Shown here one piece after another: positions 1-9,532 of a stretch of 64,000 nucleotides of DNA. The DNA lies in the NCBI RefSeq assembly GCF_900460535.1, contig NZ_UHIL01000001.1, positions 310,001 to 374,000 on the forward strand. Direction: 5' to 3'. A model generated the notes under the pieces. It was not told the DNA's origin. It searched no databases and was given only the letters and a program-made list of their open reading frames with translations. The DNA is from Vibrio parahaemolyticus. Its GTDB lineage: Bacteria > Pseudomonadota > Gammaproteobacteria > Enterobacterales > Vibrionaceae. The position numbers and the translations under genes are program-made. The first letter of the stretch is position 1, and each line of letters opens with the position of its first letter.

Positions 1-228
1 AGTAGCAATTCCCGTTTTGTTGGCGTGTTCTGCGATAAAGTCGTCGCCACTTTGATCAAAAAATAGATCGACCATTTTTTTGATCATCACTTTTTCTATT
101 TTAACGAACCGATAGGCTGATCGAGCAATATTCATATGTGAATGAGGATCGACAAGCGGTAAACACGTTTGGCGATGGTGCGCCATTTTAATGAGTAATT
201 CCCTTACTCGCGTATTATTCAATGTCAT
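1..228 (-). CDS. Hypothetical protein, 3' end cut by the window edge
   Basis: An uninterrupted minus-strand reading frame of 76 codons starts at an ATG at 228 and runs off the left edge. An AGAGGT ribosome-binding site lies just upstream of the ATG. The visible N-terminus (MTLNNTRVRELLIKMAHH) is basic with several His residues and a DPHSH stretch near residue 30. There is no signal peptide or membrane segment. I do not recognise the family, and the truncation prevents a size comparison. Codon use is ordinary for the window. Confidence 0.55.
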   Translation of the reverse strand, partial: MTLNNTRVRELLIKMAHHRQTCLPLVDPHSHMNIARSAYRFVKIEKVMIKKMVDLFFDQSGDDFIAEHANKTGIAT

Positions 229-299
229 ACTGACCTCTTTTTCAGTATTTCAGCATTATGCTTTGGTATGTGTGAATATTCATCAATGGTTCTGAATAA

Positions 300-324
300 G
301 AATGGCCAATAATGTTGACCATTC
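300..324 (-). terminator. Possible terminator of the DUF2383 gene
   Basis: A 9-bp stem (301-309 with 315-323, one G-U pair) lies just after the stop of the minus-strand gene ending at 345. The downstream U-tract is poor (CTTATTC), so termination is only suggested. Confidence 0.35.
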
Positions 325-344
325 TTTTTAGGGTTATTTATCGA

Positions 345-776
345 TTAGCTGATCAGGCTAATATTGCTGAGTTTTTCTTTACAGCTTTTGATGTCACTGC
401 GCACTTTGAGTAGCACGGCGTTATCTGCTTGCTCTGGCTGCGCGGTGATGACGTTTTCGATCTCTTTCAATACCTTACTTTCCACGCCTTCGAGCTGTTC
501 CAAGTACATCGATTCTTTGTCTGACGACACTTCTTTCATGACGTCACTGTATACTTCGCGTGCCTTGATGGTGTAAGACACGGGCGTGTCGTCGGCAGTT
601 TGAGGATTCGCAATCGCATAAGGTTTCAACTCTAATGCGGCGTGTTCTCGTACATGAACCAGATCCTGCAATACATGGTTTAGCGATGTGTTGTCGATGT
701 TATCAATCGCTTTCTTGTAAATATCATTACCGCTGTGAATAAGCTCAATGATTGAGGCGATGTTTTCATTTCTCAT
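345..776 (-). CDS. DUF2383 / PA2169-family four-helix-bundle protein
   Basis: This 143-residue, all-helical, cytoplasmic protein matches the PA2169/DUF2383 ferritin-like family in length and pattern: an N-terminal helix with LIHSGNDIYKKAID, then a long charged helix with a VREHAALELKP-type segment, and two C-terminal helices. AAGGAG stands 5 nt before the ATG. Family members are small helical bundles often found beside stress and envelope genes, and their biochemical role is not established. It is monocistronic and divergent from the YqjD-like trio to the right. Family assignment is by pattern recognition. Confidence 0.7.
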   Translation of the reverse strand: MRNENIASIIELIHSGNDIYKKAIDNIDNTSLNHVLQDLVHVREHAALELKPYAIANPQTADDTPVSYTIKAREVYSDVMKEVSSDKESMYLEQLEGVESKVLKEIENVITAQPEQADNAVLLKVRSDIKSCKEKLSNISLIS

Positions 777-1221
777 ATCTTCTCCTTTATTTTACTGCGG
801 TTACTTTATTGCAGTGTTTAAGCGCAACTTATATTGCGATGACTTAGCCATTAAATATGAACAATATTTTTTATGTGGCATTTTATATCTAGCATTTTGT
901 ATGCCATGAATATTGAGTGTGAGTGATGCCAGACAATATAAGGAGTAAGTATGGAGGTGGTTATTTATTGCGCGTAATTTCTTGTGGGGAATAAGAAAAA
1001 ATTACAAATAAGAATCTATTCAAAGGAAATAATTACAGGTCATTTTGCAATGATTGGGGCCATTTGAATTCTATTTCAATAAAAACAATAACTTATTAAC
1101 TTGGCACAGTAATCGCAATACCACTCACGAGGAAACGAAAAGAATTCACTTTTATCAGATTACTTCTCAGCGGAATCACAACCGTTTAATCCAAGGTAAT
1201 CTCAATCAACGGAGGCTAGTT
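777..1221. other. AT-rich intergenic region between divergent genes
   Basis: These 445 bases separate the DUF2383 gene from the YqjD-like gene and presumably hold both promoters. An open frame extends upstream of 1222 from 1054, but it has no ribosome-binding site and looks non-coding. I could not assign a specific operator. Confidence 0.5.
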
Positions 1222-1470
1222 ATGGCTAATACAAAAGAAAGCGCAGTTAAACCTCAAGAGCAATTTGGAGAGGCGTACCACCTTGCAGAGCAAGCCACTT
1301 CAGAAGCGGTTGGCGCCATGAAAGAACATGCCAAAGAGAAGCTGGAAGTCGGCGCAGAGAACATTCAGCAAGCGACCAAATCCGCAGAAAACGTCATTAA
1401 AGAGCGTCCGCTGTTGAGTATCGGTTGTGCATTCCTGGTTGGTTGGGCGGTCTCTAAGCTCATCAAATAA
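1222..1470 (+). CDS. YqjD/ElaB-like (DUF883) membrane-anchored protein
   Basis: The 82-residue protein has a long charged amphipathic helix (about 10-60, rich in Ala, Glu and Lys) and one C-terminal hydrophobic helix (about 63-80, LLSIGCAFLVGWAVSKLIK). That is the architecture of the ElaB/YqjD/DUF883 proteins, which anchor to the inner membrane by their tail; E. coli YqjD associates with ribosomes in stationary phase. The start at 1222 is chosen because GGAGG lies 7-11 bases upstream; a longer open frame from 1054 lacks this. It is the first gene of a trio resembling E. coli yqjD-yqjE-yqjK. Confidence 0.72.
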   Translation: MANTKESAVKPQEQFGEAYHLAEQATSEAVGAMKEHAKEKLEVGAENIQQATKSAENVIKERPLLSIGCAFLVGWAVSKLIK

Positions 1471-1513
1471 GCCTGTTCCTTACATTTCGCTCTAATCATG
1501 AAGGAAGAGTTTT

Positions 1514-2026
1514 ATGAATGACTCCGAGCATACCATCAATGAGCGCCAAGGCTCGGCTACTGCAGACAGTAGCCGAGCCCTAAATGGGGCTAAAAATCAG
1601 GAAGTTGAACAAGCCATTAATGGGCTACGAGCCATTTTGTCGCAGATTGACGACCTTTCGACGTCACTGCGAACGTGGTCGGGCTCGACGTTGGATTTGT
1701 TTCTGCTAGAGATGAAAGTCAACGTAGCGGCTGCGCGCCAAATCGTGATGTTCAGCATCATTTTTACACTGCTGTCGGTGCTGTTTATCTTCAGTGTGTG
1801 TTTGGTTGCGGGTGTAGTGACGTACCACTTTACCGCTCAACTACTGCTAAGTGTTGGCGTGTTTATTGTGTCGTTAGGTCTAGCGCTAGTTGGGTTGGCG
1901 TGGTGGCAGAAGCGGCTGACGCACTTCCTTGGTTTCAAAAATACAACCGACCAATTGCAGGAGGGCTGGCATGCGTTCTCTAACCAAACTCGACCGAGCC
2001 ATGCAGATAAAACGCATCGAGGGTAA
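1514..2026 (+). CDS. YqjE-like phage-holin-superfamily membrane protein
   Basis: This 170-residue protein has a polar N-terminal third (1-55), an amphipathic stretch, and two hydrophobic helices at about 75-105 and 109-135, followed by a polar tail. This resembles YqjE / Holin-X (DUF1469) proteins, inner-membrane proteins of uncertain function that normally follow a YqjD-like gene. It starts 43 bases after the YqjD-like gene, with AAGGAAG before the ATG, and overlaps the next gene by 56 bases. The three small genes are probably co-transcribed. Confidence 0.68.
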   Translation: MNDSEHTINERQGSATADSSRALNGAKNQEVEQAINGLRAILSQIDDLSTSLRTWSGSTLDLFLLEMKVNVAAARQIVMFSIIFTLLSVLFIFSVCLVAGVVTYHFTAQLLLSVGVFIVSLGLALVGLAWWQKRLTHFLGFKNTTDQLQEGWHAFSNQTRPSHADKTHRG

Positions 2027-2321
2027 AGCGGCTTTGGAGCAATGCTTGCTGGATAAGCAAACCCTCAAATTTACCTCGAACCGATTCGTGCAAGAAAACC
2101 CGTGGACAGCGCTTGGGCTGAGCGCTTTTGCCGCGATTGCTGTTGCGAAAGCTGGGCGACTGTCTCGCGTCACGTCATCTCTCTCCTCCATCAGTTTGCT
2201 GCTCAATGGCGCGATGGATTGGAGTGGTCAGCTAGCCAAATCTTCTTCATCGTCTGCTGTATCCTCAAAAGAAGCTGGTGAAGAAGCGGCTCAACCATCC
2301 GATTTACCACCTCATCAGTAG
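1971..2321 (+). CDS. Small YqjK-like hypothetical protein
   Basis: The predicted product is 116 residues. The ATG at 1971 is chosen because GGAGGG lies 5-10 bases upstream, inside the end of the preceding gene; an earlier in-frame start at 1929 lacks a site. It has a basic N-terminus (MRSLTKLDRAMQIKRIEGK), a central ENPWTALGLSAFAAIAVAK segment that may contact the membrane, and a Ser/Glu-rich tail. Position and size match YqjK-type genes, but sequence similarity is weak and the function is unknown. Confidence 0.6.
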   Translation: MRSLTKLDRAMQIKRIEGKAALEQCLLDKQTLKFTSNRFVQENPWTALGLSAFAAIAVAKAGRLSRVTSSLSSISLLLNGAMDWSGQLAKSSSSSAVSSKEAGEEAAQPSDLPPHQ

Positions 2322-2330
2322 AGGACGCGC

Positions 2331-3359
2331 ATGAATGGAAAATTAAACCTTCCTATCAATACCGTGATTGGCGTGTCTCTGCTGGTGTTATTGCTTGTTC
2401 CTGCGCTCTACTTCGCCAAACCGGTGCTGTTACCTATGGTGATAAGTACGTTCGTGGCACTGCTGTTTAGCCCGCTGATCAATTATTTTGAAGATAAAGG
2501 CCTGCCACGCACGATAACCGTGGTGGTGACGTTGACGTTATTGGTGAGTGTTTCAATACTCGGTTTAGCGGCGATATCAGAACCCGCGAAACAATGGTGG
2601 GCTGAGTTGCCAAGCATCGTCCAAAACGTTTCGCAGGAAGTGAATGAAGTGACCAAAGCGTCGTCAGAGCACATGAACGCGCCGCTTGAGCTTGCCAGTG
2701 ACATGAACATTGACGAGATGGGCAACAACACGGTGTTTTCTCTGCTGAAAGCGCTCGCGACCACCACACCAACGCTGTTAACTCAGGCGATGATTGTGCT
2801 GTTTATGGTGTATTTCATGCTTAATCATGGTCGAAGTCTGTTTCGTAAATCGGTATCGCGTTTGCGTGGTTTTTCGAAACAACGTCAGGCGGTGGAGTTG
2901 GTGCAGGCTCTGCAGAAAGATTTATCGCGCTACATCGGCACCATTACTTTGGTCAATGCGGGTTTAGGCTTGTGTGTAGGATTGGTGTTTTTTGTCCTCG
3001 GCCTTGAAGACCCATTTCTATGGGGTGCGTTTGCGGGGGTAATGAATTTCGCGCCGTATTTGGGACCAGTGATTTCGATGGTGAGCTTTGGTTTTGTCGC
3101 GTATTTGCAGCTAGATTCGGTCAGCTTTATGCTGACAGTGGTGTCGATATATCTGTTGCTGAATTTAATCGAGAGTCAGTTTGTCACCCCAACTTTGCTA
3201 GGGAGGCGGTTTAACCTCAACCCGTTAGTCATCTTTATGTGGCTGGTCTTTTGGGGTTGGTTGTGGGGCGGAATGGGGCTGTTGATTGGCGTGCCGCTGT
3301 TGGTGTGCATCAACATTTTAGCGGATCGTTTGGCGCTTTGCGGTTCGACGAACATCTAA
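2331..3359 (+). CDS. AI-2E family transporter / PerM-type permease
   Basis: This 342-residue integral membrane protein has the layout of the AI-2E transporter (formerly UPF0118) family: two hydrophobic helices near the N-terminus (15-45, 58-80), a soluble loop (about 82-140), then a cluster of helices with the typical NFAPYLGPVIS segment near residue 240 and an LLNLIESQFVTPTLLGRRFNLNPL stretch that marks the family. Known members include TqsA and PerM, with substrates ranging from AI-2 to ions. The substrate here cannot be read from sequence. It begins 9 bases after the YqjK-like gene, so it is probably in the same operon. Confidence 0.85.
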   Translation: MNGKLNLPINTVIGVSLLVLLLVPALYFAKPVLLPMVISTFVALLFSPLINYFEDKGLPRTITVVVTLTLLVSVSILGLAAISEPAKQWWAELPSIVQNVSQEVNEVTKASSEHMNAPLELASDMNIDEMGNNTVFSLLKALATTTPTLLTQAMIVLFMVYFMLNHGRSLFRKSVSRLRGFSKQRQAVELVQALQKDLSRYIGTITLVNAGLGLCVGLVFFVLGLEDPFLWGAFAGVMNFAPYLGPVISMVSFGFVAYLQLDSVSFMLTVVSIYLLLNLIESQFVTPTLLGRRFNLNPLVIFMWLVFWGWLWGGMGLLIGVPLLVCINILADRLALCGSTNI

Positions 3360-3391
3360 CCGCAAAGTTACCAGTGTATTGAACGTTGTGC

Positions 3392-5827
3392 TTAGTTAAA
3401 TAACTTATCCGCCGCAACGGGTGGGCTGAATAAATATCCCTGACCGTAGATACAACCTTTGTCGACCAAGTAAGCCACTTGTTCTGGCGTTTCGATACCT
3501 TCTGCCACGACTTTGAGTGAAAGCGTAGTGCCCATCGCAATGATGGCGTTCACAATGGCGTTGCTGTCGTTGTCGTTAGGCACATCGCTGACAAACGAGC
3601 GGTCGATTTTCAGTTTGTTGATTGGCAAACCTTTGAGGTACGACAGCGAAGAATAGCCTGTGCCGAAGTCATCCAACGAAATCTCGATTCCGAGTTCACA
3701 CAGCTGATTTAGCGATGCGATGGCCAGTTTTGGATCGATAAGCAAAAAGCTTTCGGTAATTTCCAGCTCCAAGCGATGCGCCGGGAATCCCGTTTCACGA
3801 AGGATGGTTTTGAGCTTGTTGATGAAGCGCGACTGTTGCAATTGAAGTGCTGATACATTGACTGCAATTTTGCCAAATTGAACGCCTCTCGCCAGCCAGT
3901 CAGTCCCTTGTAAACAGGCGTCTTTGAGTACCCATTCGCCGATGCTTTGAATCAAGCCCGTCTTCTCTGCGATAGGAATAAAATCCGCAGGTGGCACTAA
4001 GCCAAATTCTGGGTGTTCCCAACGCACCAAGGCTTCCACACCAATAATTGCGTTTTGCGCGAGGTTGTATTGCGGCTGATACATCAAATGCAGCTGTTCT
4101 TTTTCTATCGCTTCATGCAGCGCAGATTGAATTCGGACGTGCGATACCGATTTGTCAGTTAAATCCGGAGAATAGAACGCGTAGCCGTTGCGGCCATTTT
4201 TCTTCGCCAGATACATTGCGGTGTCAGCGTTTTTTAGCAGCGTTTCACTGTCTTGACCGTCGTTCGGGTAGAGTGCGATACCGATGCTGGTGGAGATCCG
4301 CAGCGAATCGTGATTTGCCAGATCGAACGGGCGGCGGAACACGCCCAAAATCGAGCTTAACGTTTCGAGTAACGGAGAGTCGCCGTCAATGTCTGGCAGT
4401 ACGATGACAAATTCATCGCCACCGATGCGAGCCACATGCGCGTTCAGGTGCAAAATGTCTTGCAGGCGAACCGCCAGTTTCGACAACAGTTGATCACCGC
4501 AGAAATGGCCCATGCTGTCGTTAATGTGCTTAAAGTGGTCGATATCAAGAAACAACGTAGCAAAAGGTTGTTCCATCTCGATGTGCTGTTCCAGCAAGCT
4601 GATCAAATGGGTTCGGTTGGGCAAGTTGGTTAGCGGATCATAAAACGCCATGCGTTGCAGTTTCTCTTCGTGCGCTTTGCGCACTGAGATGTCCTCAAAC
4701 ACACAGATGTAGTTAATTAGGTGGTTTTTGTCATCCATTACCGCGCTAATAGTGGCTAATTGCGGGTAAATGCTGCCATCACGTTTGCGGTTGATAAACT
4801 CGCCTTTCCATTGGCCTTTGGTTTCAAGCTGCTGCCAAAGTTGTTGGTAAAAAGCATCATCATGGTGCCCAGAGCGGAGAATGTTGGGGTTCTTCCCAAT
4901 CACTTCTTCGGCGCTGAATCCGGTGATCTGCGAGAACGCGTTGTTGACATCAATGATGTTGGCATTGCTGTCGGTAATGACCATGCCTTCTTGCGAGTTG
5001 TTGAAGATTTTCGACGCTAACGACAATTGCGTTTCCACCATCTTGCGACGGGTGATGTTGCGCGTCATGCCCAAAATGCCGATCAGGTCGCCGGCCTGAT
5101 TTCGTACCGGTGATTTGATGGTTTCCAGCCAAGTTGGGTTGTTGTTTTCATCAATTTGGCGACACTCTTCAACGATGTTCTGTGTGCCAGTGGCGACCAC
5201 TAATCGGTCGGCATCAATGAATTTTTCCGCGCGTTCGGCGCTGAAAAGGTCAAAGTCGTTCTTCCCGACAATGTCATCGTTAGACTTTTTCCACGCCTGT
5301 TCCACGCTGCGGTTAGTCATGGCGTACAGACCATCGGTGGTTTTTATCCAGATGTGGTCATCCAGACAATCGATGAATTCTTGCAGCGTTGGTAGTGGCT
5401 TGTTGGCGTGTGAGTGATGACGTTTGAGCTCTTGATGATAATGCTGGCTAACATCAAAACTGATGCGGCCTGCCAGTGCGCTCAGCCACGCAGAAACGGT
5501 TTGCTTTTGCTGCGTTGAGTGCGTCAACGTCACAACGGCAAACAGCTCCTCATTCGGTAGCCATACTGGGCACAGGCTCAGGTTTTCATCATCAAATTGT
5601 GAGCAAACTACGTCAAAGTGCGGCGCGGAAAATTGCGCGCAGTTTTGCTCAATCATCGCCACGATGGCGCGGTGATTTTGTGGCGAGGTGGATACCTCAC
5701 TGGATAGCCATTGTTTGGTGTAGCTCAGGGTATAAAGTTGTCCCTGAGCTTGAGTGGCATCACAGCATTGCTGCAGAGCGTGTTGCCAGTCAGTCATCAA
5801 CGGTGAAGGAATAGCGAAGCGAAACAT
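3392..5827 (-). CDS. PAS-PAS-GGDEF-EAL cyclic-di-GMP signalling protein
   Basis: The protein of about 811 residues begins with an N-terminal region of no recognised domain (1-150), followed by two PAS domains (about 150-270 and 275-395, the second with NNSQEGMVITDSNANII), then a GGDEF domain (about 400-560, intact RIGGDEF) and an EAL domain (about 575-810, GVEALVRWEHPE, DDFGTGYSSL, KIDRSFV). Both catalytic signature motifs are intact, so either diguanylate cyclase or phosphodiesterase activity, or both, is possible. There is no membrane segment, so it is cytosolic. The start is set at the ATG at 5827; a TTG at 5857 would add ten residues. It is convergent with the AI-2E permease. Confidence 0.88.
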   Translation of the reverse strand: MFRFAIPSPLMTDWQHALQQCCDATQAQGQLYTLSYTKQWLSSEVSTSPQNHRAIVAMIEQNCAQFSAPHFDVVCSQFDDENLSLCPVWLPNEELFAVVTLTHSTQQKQTVSAWLSALAGRISFDVSQHYHQELKRHHSHANKPLPTLQEFIDCLDDHIWIKTTDGLYAMTNRSVEQAWKKSNDDIVGKNDFDLFSAERAEKFIDADRLVVATGTQNIVEECRQIDENNNPTWLETIKSPVRNQAGDLIGILGMTRNITRRKMVETQLSLASKIFNNSQEGMVITDSNANIIDVNNAFSQITGFSAEEVIGKNPNILRSGHHDDAFYQQLWQQLETKGQWKGEFINRKRDGSIYPQLATISAVMDDKNHLINYICVFEDISVRKAHEEKLQRMAFYDPLTNLPNRTHLISLLEQHIEMEQPFATLFLDIDHFKHINDSMGHFCGDQLLSKLAVRLQDILHLNAHVARIGGDEFVIVLPDIDGDSPLLETLSSILGVFRRPFDLANHDSLRISTSIGIALYPNDGQDSETLLKNADTAMYLAKKNGRNGYAFYSPDLTDKSVSHVRIQSALHEAIEKEQLHLMYQPQYNLAQNAIIGVEALVRWEHPEFGLVPPADFIPIAEKTGLIQSIGEWVLKDACLQGTDWLARGVQFGKIAVNVSALQLQQSRFINKLKTILRETGFPAHRLELEITESFLLIDPKLAIASLNQLCELGIEISLDDFGTGYSSLSYLKGLPINKLKIDRSFVSDVPNDNDSNAIVNAIIAMGTTLSLKVVAEGIETPEQVAYLVDKGCIYGQGYLFSPPVAADKLFN

Positions 5828-6040
5828 AATTAGTAAAGTATCCTGAAGTGCCCACAAATATTTATAGGAATGTCGCCGCGTTTAGCGGCTGGGCTTTGGT
5901 TATATCGTATCCAACGCTTGAACAATTCCAAGCGACTGAAGGCACTTTCGATCAATAAAATGTTAGCGAGCTCTCTTTTTTATCCAACTCGTTTCATTTC
6001 TCCGTTTTCATATTGTCCTAAGTTTTTCGGGCATGACCAA

Positions 6041-6949
6041 CTATTGCGATGCGTTCGCCGCCTTGGCTTTTTTACCCCAAGTCACCTGTTGGATGACCAA
6101 ACCACTGATGATTAAGACAAGTCCAATCAACGTCGATGGATGAATTTTTTCACCAATAATGGTGGCCAGTAACATCAACGAGATAAATGGCGAAGCAAAT
6201 ATCAGGTTACTGATGCGCGCCGTGTTTTGGGTTAACTTTAAGGCGCTCAACCACAGCACAAACGTCACTCCCATCTCAAACAAGCCGACGTATGTCACCG
6301 CCGCCCAGCCTTTGATGGAAATAGAGTACCAGCTTGCGCCTTCGTACCAACTCAACGCGATAGTGAATGGGATGGCAACCAAAAAGCCCAGCAAAACACC
6401 AACCACCGGATCGGCTTTGTTTTTGGTGTTGAGAATCCAGTAACCCGCCCAAAGTAACGTCGACAGCAGTGCCAAGCCAACGCCTAGCGGACTCTCAAAC
6501 TGCATGCCAAGCACATTGCCTTGCGTTGCAATCACGATCACGCCGAGGTAACTGAATCCACAAGCTATCCAATCTTTGCCACGAATCTTTTGCCCCAAAA
6601 ACACCGCTGCCATCAGGGTGAGCGTAATGGCCCAGCTGTAGTTGATGGCCTGCGCTTGAGAAGCGGGCAGCAAATCGTACGCTTTAAATAGGATCAAGTA
6701 ATACGCCAACGGGTTGATCAAACCAAGCAGCAAGTAGTGCCAAGGATTAGAGAGAAAAGTAGCACTTAGCTGGTTTAATTTACCTTGCACACCGCACACA
6801 ATCGTAAGCGCGATGGCAGAAACCATACTGGCGATACACAGCATTTGGATCGGCGTAAATTCCGCTAATGTCAGTTTAAATGCGGTTGCAACCGTTGACC
6901 ACAGTAATACTGCTGAGAGCCCAAATCCTAGGGCACGACGCTCGTTCAT
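6041..6949 (-). CDS. EamA/DMT-family transporter
   Basis: The 302-residue protein has ten predicted hydrophobic helices in two repeats, typical of EamA (drug/metabolite) exporters. The N-terminal LLWSTVATAFKLTL and the second-repeat LLSTLLWAGYWIL segments are characteristic. Such proteins export amino acids, nucleosides or other metabolites; the substrate cannot be inferred. It stands alone, with 213 bases to the GGDEF-EAL gene on one side and a divergent rmuC on the other. Confidence 0.85.
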   Translation of the reverse strand: MNERRALGFGLSAVLLWSTVATAFKLTLAEFTPIQMLCIASMVSAIALTIVCGVQGKLNQLSATFLSNPWHYLLLGLINPLAYYLILFKAYDLLPASQAQAINYSWAITLTLMAAVFLGQKIRGKDWIACGFSYLGVIVIATQGNVLGMQFESPLGVGLALLSTLLWAGYWILNTKNKADPVVGVLLGFLVAIPFTIALSWYEGASWYSISIKGWAAVTYVGLFEMGVTFVLWLSALKLTQNTARISNLIFASPFISLMLLATIIGEKIHPSTLIGLVLIISGLVIQQVTWGKKAKAANASQ

Positions 6950-7118
6950 GATGCCTCTGTGTGATGATGTGCCGCTCTTTACTGAAAGAGTGAGCGGGAG
7001 TGAGTATGTTGTACGGAGTGCCTAGTGTATGCGAGGATTTTTCATCCAACAAACTGGACATTTATCCAGTGTCTAAATACCATTGATAAAGATATAAAAC
7101 ATAGGCTAACTCGCTATT

Positions 7119-8663
7119 ATGCAATGGATTCTTGAGCATCAATCTCTCATTCTTTCTTCTCTTTTTGCCGCGACAGCGAGCGGTGTCGCCGTGGGTTGGT
7201 GGGTAAAGCAGCGCTTTATTACCCAGACTCAACTACTCGAACAGCAGTTGGTGTCAGAAAAACAGCTTCACCAACAACAGCTTGAACAAGTAAAGCAAAG
7301 CCTTGCCGATGCGCAGCAAGAGTTGGATGAACTCGACAACGAGCGCGATAAAGCGGCCTTTGAAGTGCGACAATCGCACGGCAAGTTGATGGCGGCCATG
7401 GAGAAATTGCGTTACTTCGAAGCCGTCAAACAAGAACGTCAGCAGTACTTTGATGAGCTGGGCCAAATGCGTGAACAAAAATCCCGTTTGGAAACGCAGC
7501 TTCGTGAGCAGCAGGCGCGCCACGAACAAATGAATCAGGCTAATGCGGAAAAACTGCAAATTTTAGAGCAGGCAGAAGTGCGTCTGAAACAACAGTTTGA
7601 GCACCTTGCCAATCAACTGTTTGAAGAGAAAACCGCGAAAGTCGATTTGCAAAACCGTCAAAGTTTAGAAGGGTTGTTGTCACCGTTAAAAGAGCAGTTA
7701 GAAGGTTTCAAAAAGCAAGTCAACGACAGCTTTAGCCAAGAAGCTAAAGAGCGTCATACGCTGGTGCATGAGCTGAAAAATCTGCAACGCCTCAATGAAG
7801 AAATGACACGAGAAGCCGTGAACCTGACCCAAGCGCTCAAAGGCGATAACAAACAGCAAGGTAACTGGGGTGAAGTGGTGTTGGCGCGCGTTTTAGCCGA
7901 ATCGGGACTGCGCGAAGGGCACGAGTACGAAACGCAAGTGAACCTACAGAGCGAAGCGGGCAAGCGTTACCAACCGGATGTGATTGTGCATTTGCCACAA
8001 AACAAGCAAGTGGTGGTCGATTCGAAAATGGCATTGGTGGCGTACGAGCGCTACTTTAATGCCGAAACGGATGCTGAACGCGACCGCGCGTTAAATGCTC
8101 ACCTCACCGCACTGCGTGCGCACATCAAAGGTTTGAGCATGAAGGATTACCACAAGCTCAAAGGCATCCAAAGTCTCGATTATGTGCTGATGTTTATACC
8201 GGTAGAGCCAGCGTTCCAAGTGGCGATTCAAGCCGACCCAAGCTTGATCAAAGACGCGATGGAGCAAAACATCATCTTGGTTAGCCCAACCACGTTGCTG
8301 GTGGCACTGCGCACCATCGACAATTTATGGCGCAACGAACGTCAGAATGAAAACGCCAAACTGATCGCCCAGCGCGCCACCAAACTGTACGACAAACTGC
8401 GTTTATTCATCGATGACATGGAAGGGTTGGGCGGCGCATTAGACCGAGCGAACCAAACCTATCAAGGCGCTATGAACAAGCTGGCGACAGGTCGTGGCAA
8501 CGTGATTCGTCAAGCAGAAAGCTTTAGGCAGTTGGGGGTTGAAATCAAACGACCGATTTCTTCTGACCTTGCGCAGTTGGCGCAAAGTGATGCATTTTCA
8601 GAAAATGAATCACCAAATGAATCGTTAGTAGAAAGACATCCGGCTGAGGATAAAGTAAACTAA
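7119..8663 (+). CDS. rmuC: DNA recombination protein RmuC
   Basis: This 514-residue protein has one N-terminal membrane helix (about 9-27), a long coiled coil (about 35-200), and the RmuC nuclease-like domain (about 240-430) with NKQQGNWGEVVLARVLAESGL, VVDSKMALVAYERY and DYVLMFIPVEPAFQVA. RmuC limits recombination at inverted repeats and is related to restriction-endonuclease folds. Length is close to E. coli RmuC (475) with a longer coiled coil. It precedes ubiE, as in other Vibrio and enterobacteria. Confidence 0.93.
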   Translation: MQWILEHQSLILSSLFAATASGVAVGWWVKQRFITQTQLLEQQLVSEKQLHQQQLEQVKQSLADAQQELDELDNERDKAAFEVRQSHGKLMAAMEKLRYFEAVKQERQQYFDELGQMREQKSRLETQLREQQARHEQMNQANAEKLQILEQAEVRLKQQFEHLANQLFEEKTAKVDLQNRQSLEGLLSPLKEQLEGFKKQVNDSFSQEAKERHTLVHELKNLQRLNEEMTREAVNLTQALKGDNKQQGNWGEVVLARVLAESGLREGHEYETQVNLQSEAGKRYQPDVIVHLPQNKQVVVDSKMALVAYERYFNAETDAERDRALNAHLTALRAHIKGLSMKDYHKLKGIQSLDYVLMFIPVEPAFQVAIQADPSLIKDAMEQNIILVSPTTLLVALRTIDNLWRNERQNENAKLIAQRATKLYDKLRLFIDDMEGLGGALDRANQTYQGAMNKLATGRGNVIRQAESFRQLGVEIKRPISSDLAQLAQSDAFSENESPNESLVERHPAEDKVN

Positions 8664-8741
8664 TCGCCCGCAGTACAGAGGGCGACTTTCATTGTCAGCA
8701 AACGCCCTGTAGTGAACAAGTGCTGCCCAAGAGGAATTAGA

Positions 8742-9521
8742 ATGACGGACACAAGCTTGCAATCCAATACAGCGTTAGAGAACGAAACGACCCACTTTGG
8801 TTTCACCACAGTGGCGAAAGAAGAAAAAGTGACCAAAGTTGCCGAAGTTTTCCACTCAGTGGCAGCGAAATACGACATCATGAACGACCTGATGTCAGGT
8901 GGTATTCACCGCCTTTGGAAGCGTTTTACGATCGATTGCAGTGGCGCTCGTCCTGGTCAGCGCATTCTGGATCTAGGTGGTGGTACGGGTGACCTAACCG
9001 CGAAATTCTCGCGTATTGTGGGTGACCAAGGCCACGTTGTTCTGGCAGATATTAACAACTCAATGCTGAATGTTGGCCGCGACAAACTGCGCGATAACGG
9101 CATTGTGGGTAACGTACACTACGTACAAGCTAACGCAGAAGAACTGCCTTTCCCAGATGATTACTTCGATGTGATCACCATCAGCTTCTGTCTTCGTAAC
9201 GTAACCGACAAAGACAAAGCACTGCGTTCAATGTTCCGCGTCCTCAAGCCAGGTGGTCGTCTATTGGTTTTGGAATTCTCTAAACCAGTTCTCGAACCAC
9301 TATCAAAAGTGTACGACGCGTACTCATTCCACCTATTGCCAAAAATGGGCGAATTGGTCGCGAATGACGCAGAAAGCTACCGCTACCTTGCTGAATCTAT
9401 TCGCATGCACCCAGACCAAGAAACACTGGAAGGCATGATGCAAGACGCTGGCTTCGAAAACACCAAATACTACAACCTAACGGGTGGTATTGTGGCGTTG
9501 CACCGCGGTTACAAATTCTAA
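8742..9521 (+). CDS. ubiE: Ubiquinone/menaquinone C-methyltransferase UbiE
   Basis: UbiE is the SAM-dependent C-methyltransferase of ubiquinone and menaquinone synthesis. The 259-residue product has SAM-binding motif [16 protein letters not shown] near residue 72 and the family segments [22 protein letters not shown] and [12 protein letters not shown] at the C-terminus. The ATG at 8742 follows GAGGAA at 8731; an upstream in-frame start at 8712 has no such site. It is the first gene of ubiE-ubiJ-ubiB. Confidence 0.96.
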   Translation: MTDTSLQSNTALENETTHFGFTTVAKEEKVTKVAEVFHSVAAKYDIMNDLMSGGIHRLWKRFTIDCSGARPGQRILDLGGGTGDLTAKFSRIVGDQGHVVLADINNSMLNVGRDKLRDNGIVGNVHYVQANAEELPFPDDYFDVITISFCLRNVTDKDKALRSMFRVLKPGGRLLVLEFSKPVLEPLSKVYDAYSFHLLPKMGELVANDAESYRYLAESIRMHPDQETLEGMMQDAGFENTKYYNLTGGIVALHRGYKF

Positions 9522-9532
9522 GGGTTAACGGC

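Noticed and set aside
5870..6115. Plus-strand open frame of 81 codons between the GGDEF-EAL and EamA genes
   Set aside because: It runs into the EamA gene on the other strand and shows no conserved features or good ribosome-binding site.
8664..8700. TCGCCC...GGGCGA hairpin after rmuC
   Set aside because: The stem is short and the T-run is absent, so I could not call a terminator between rmuC and ubiE.
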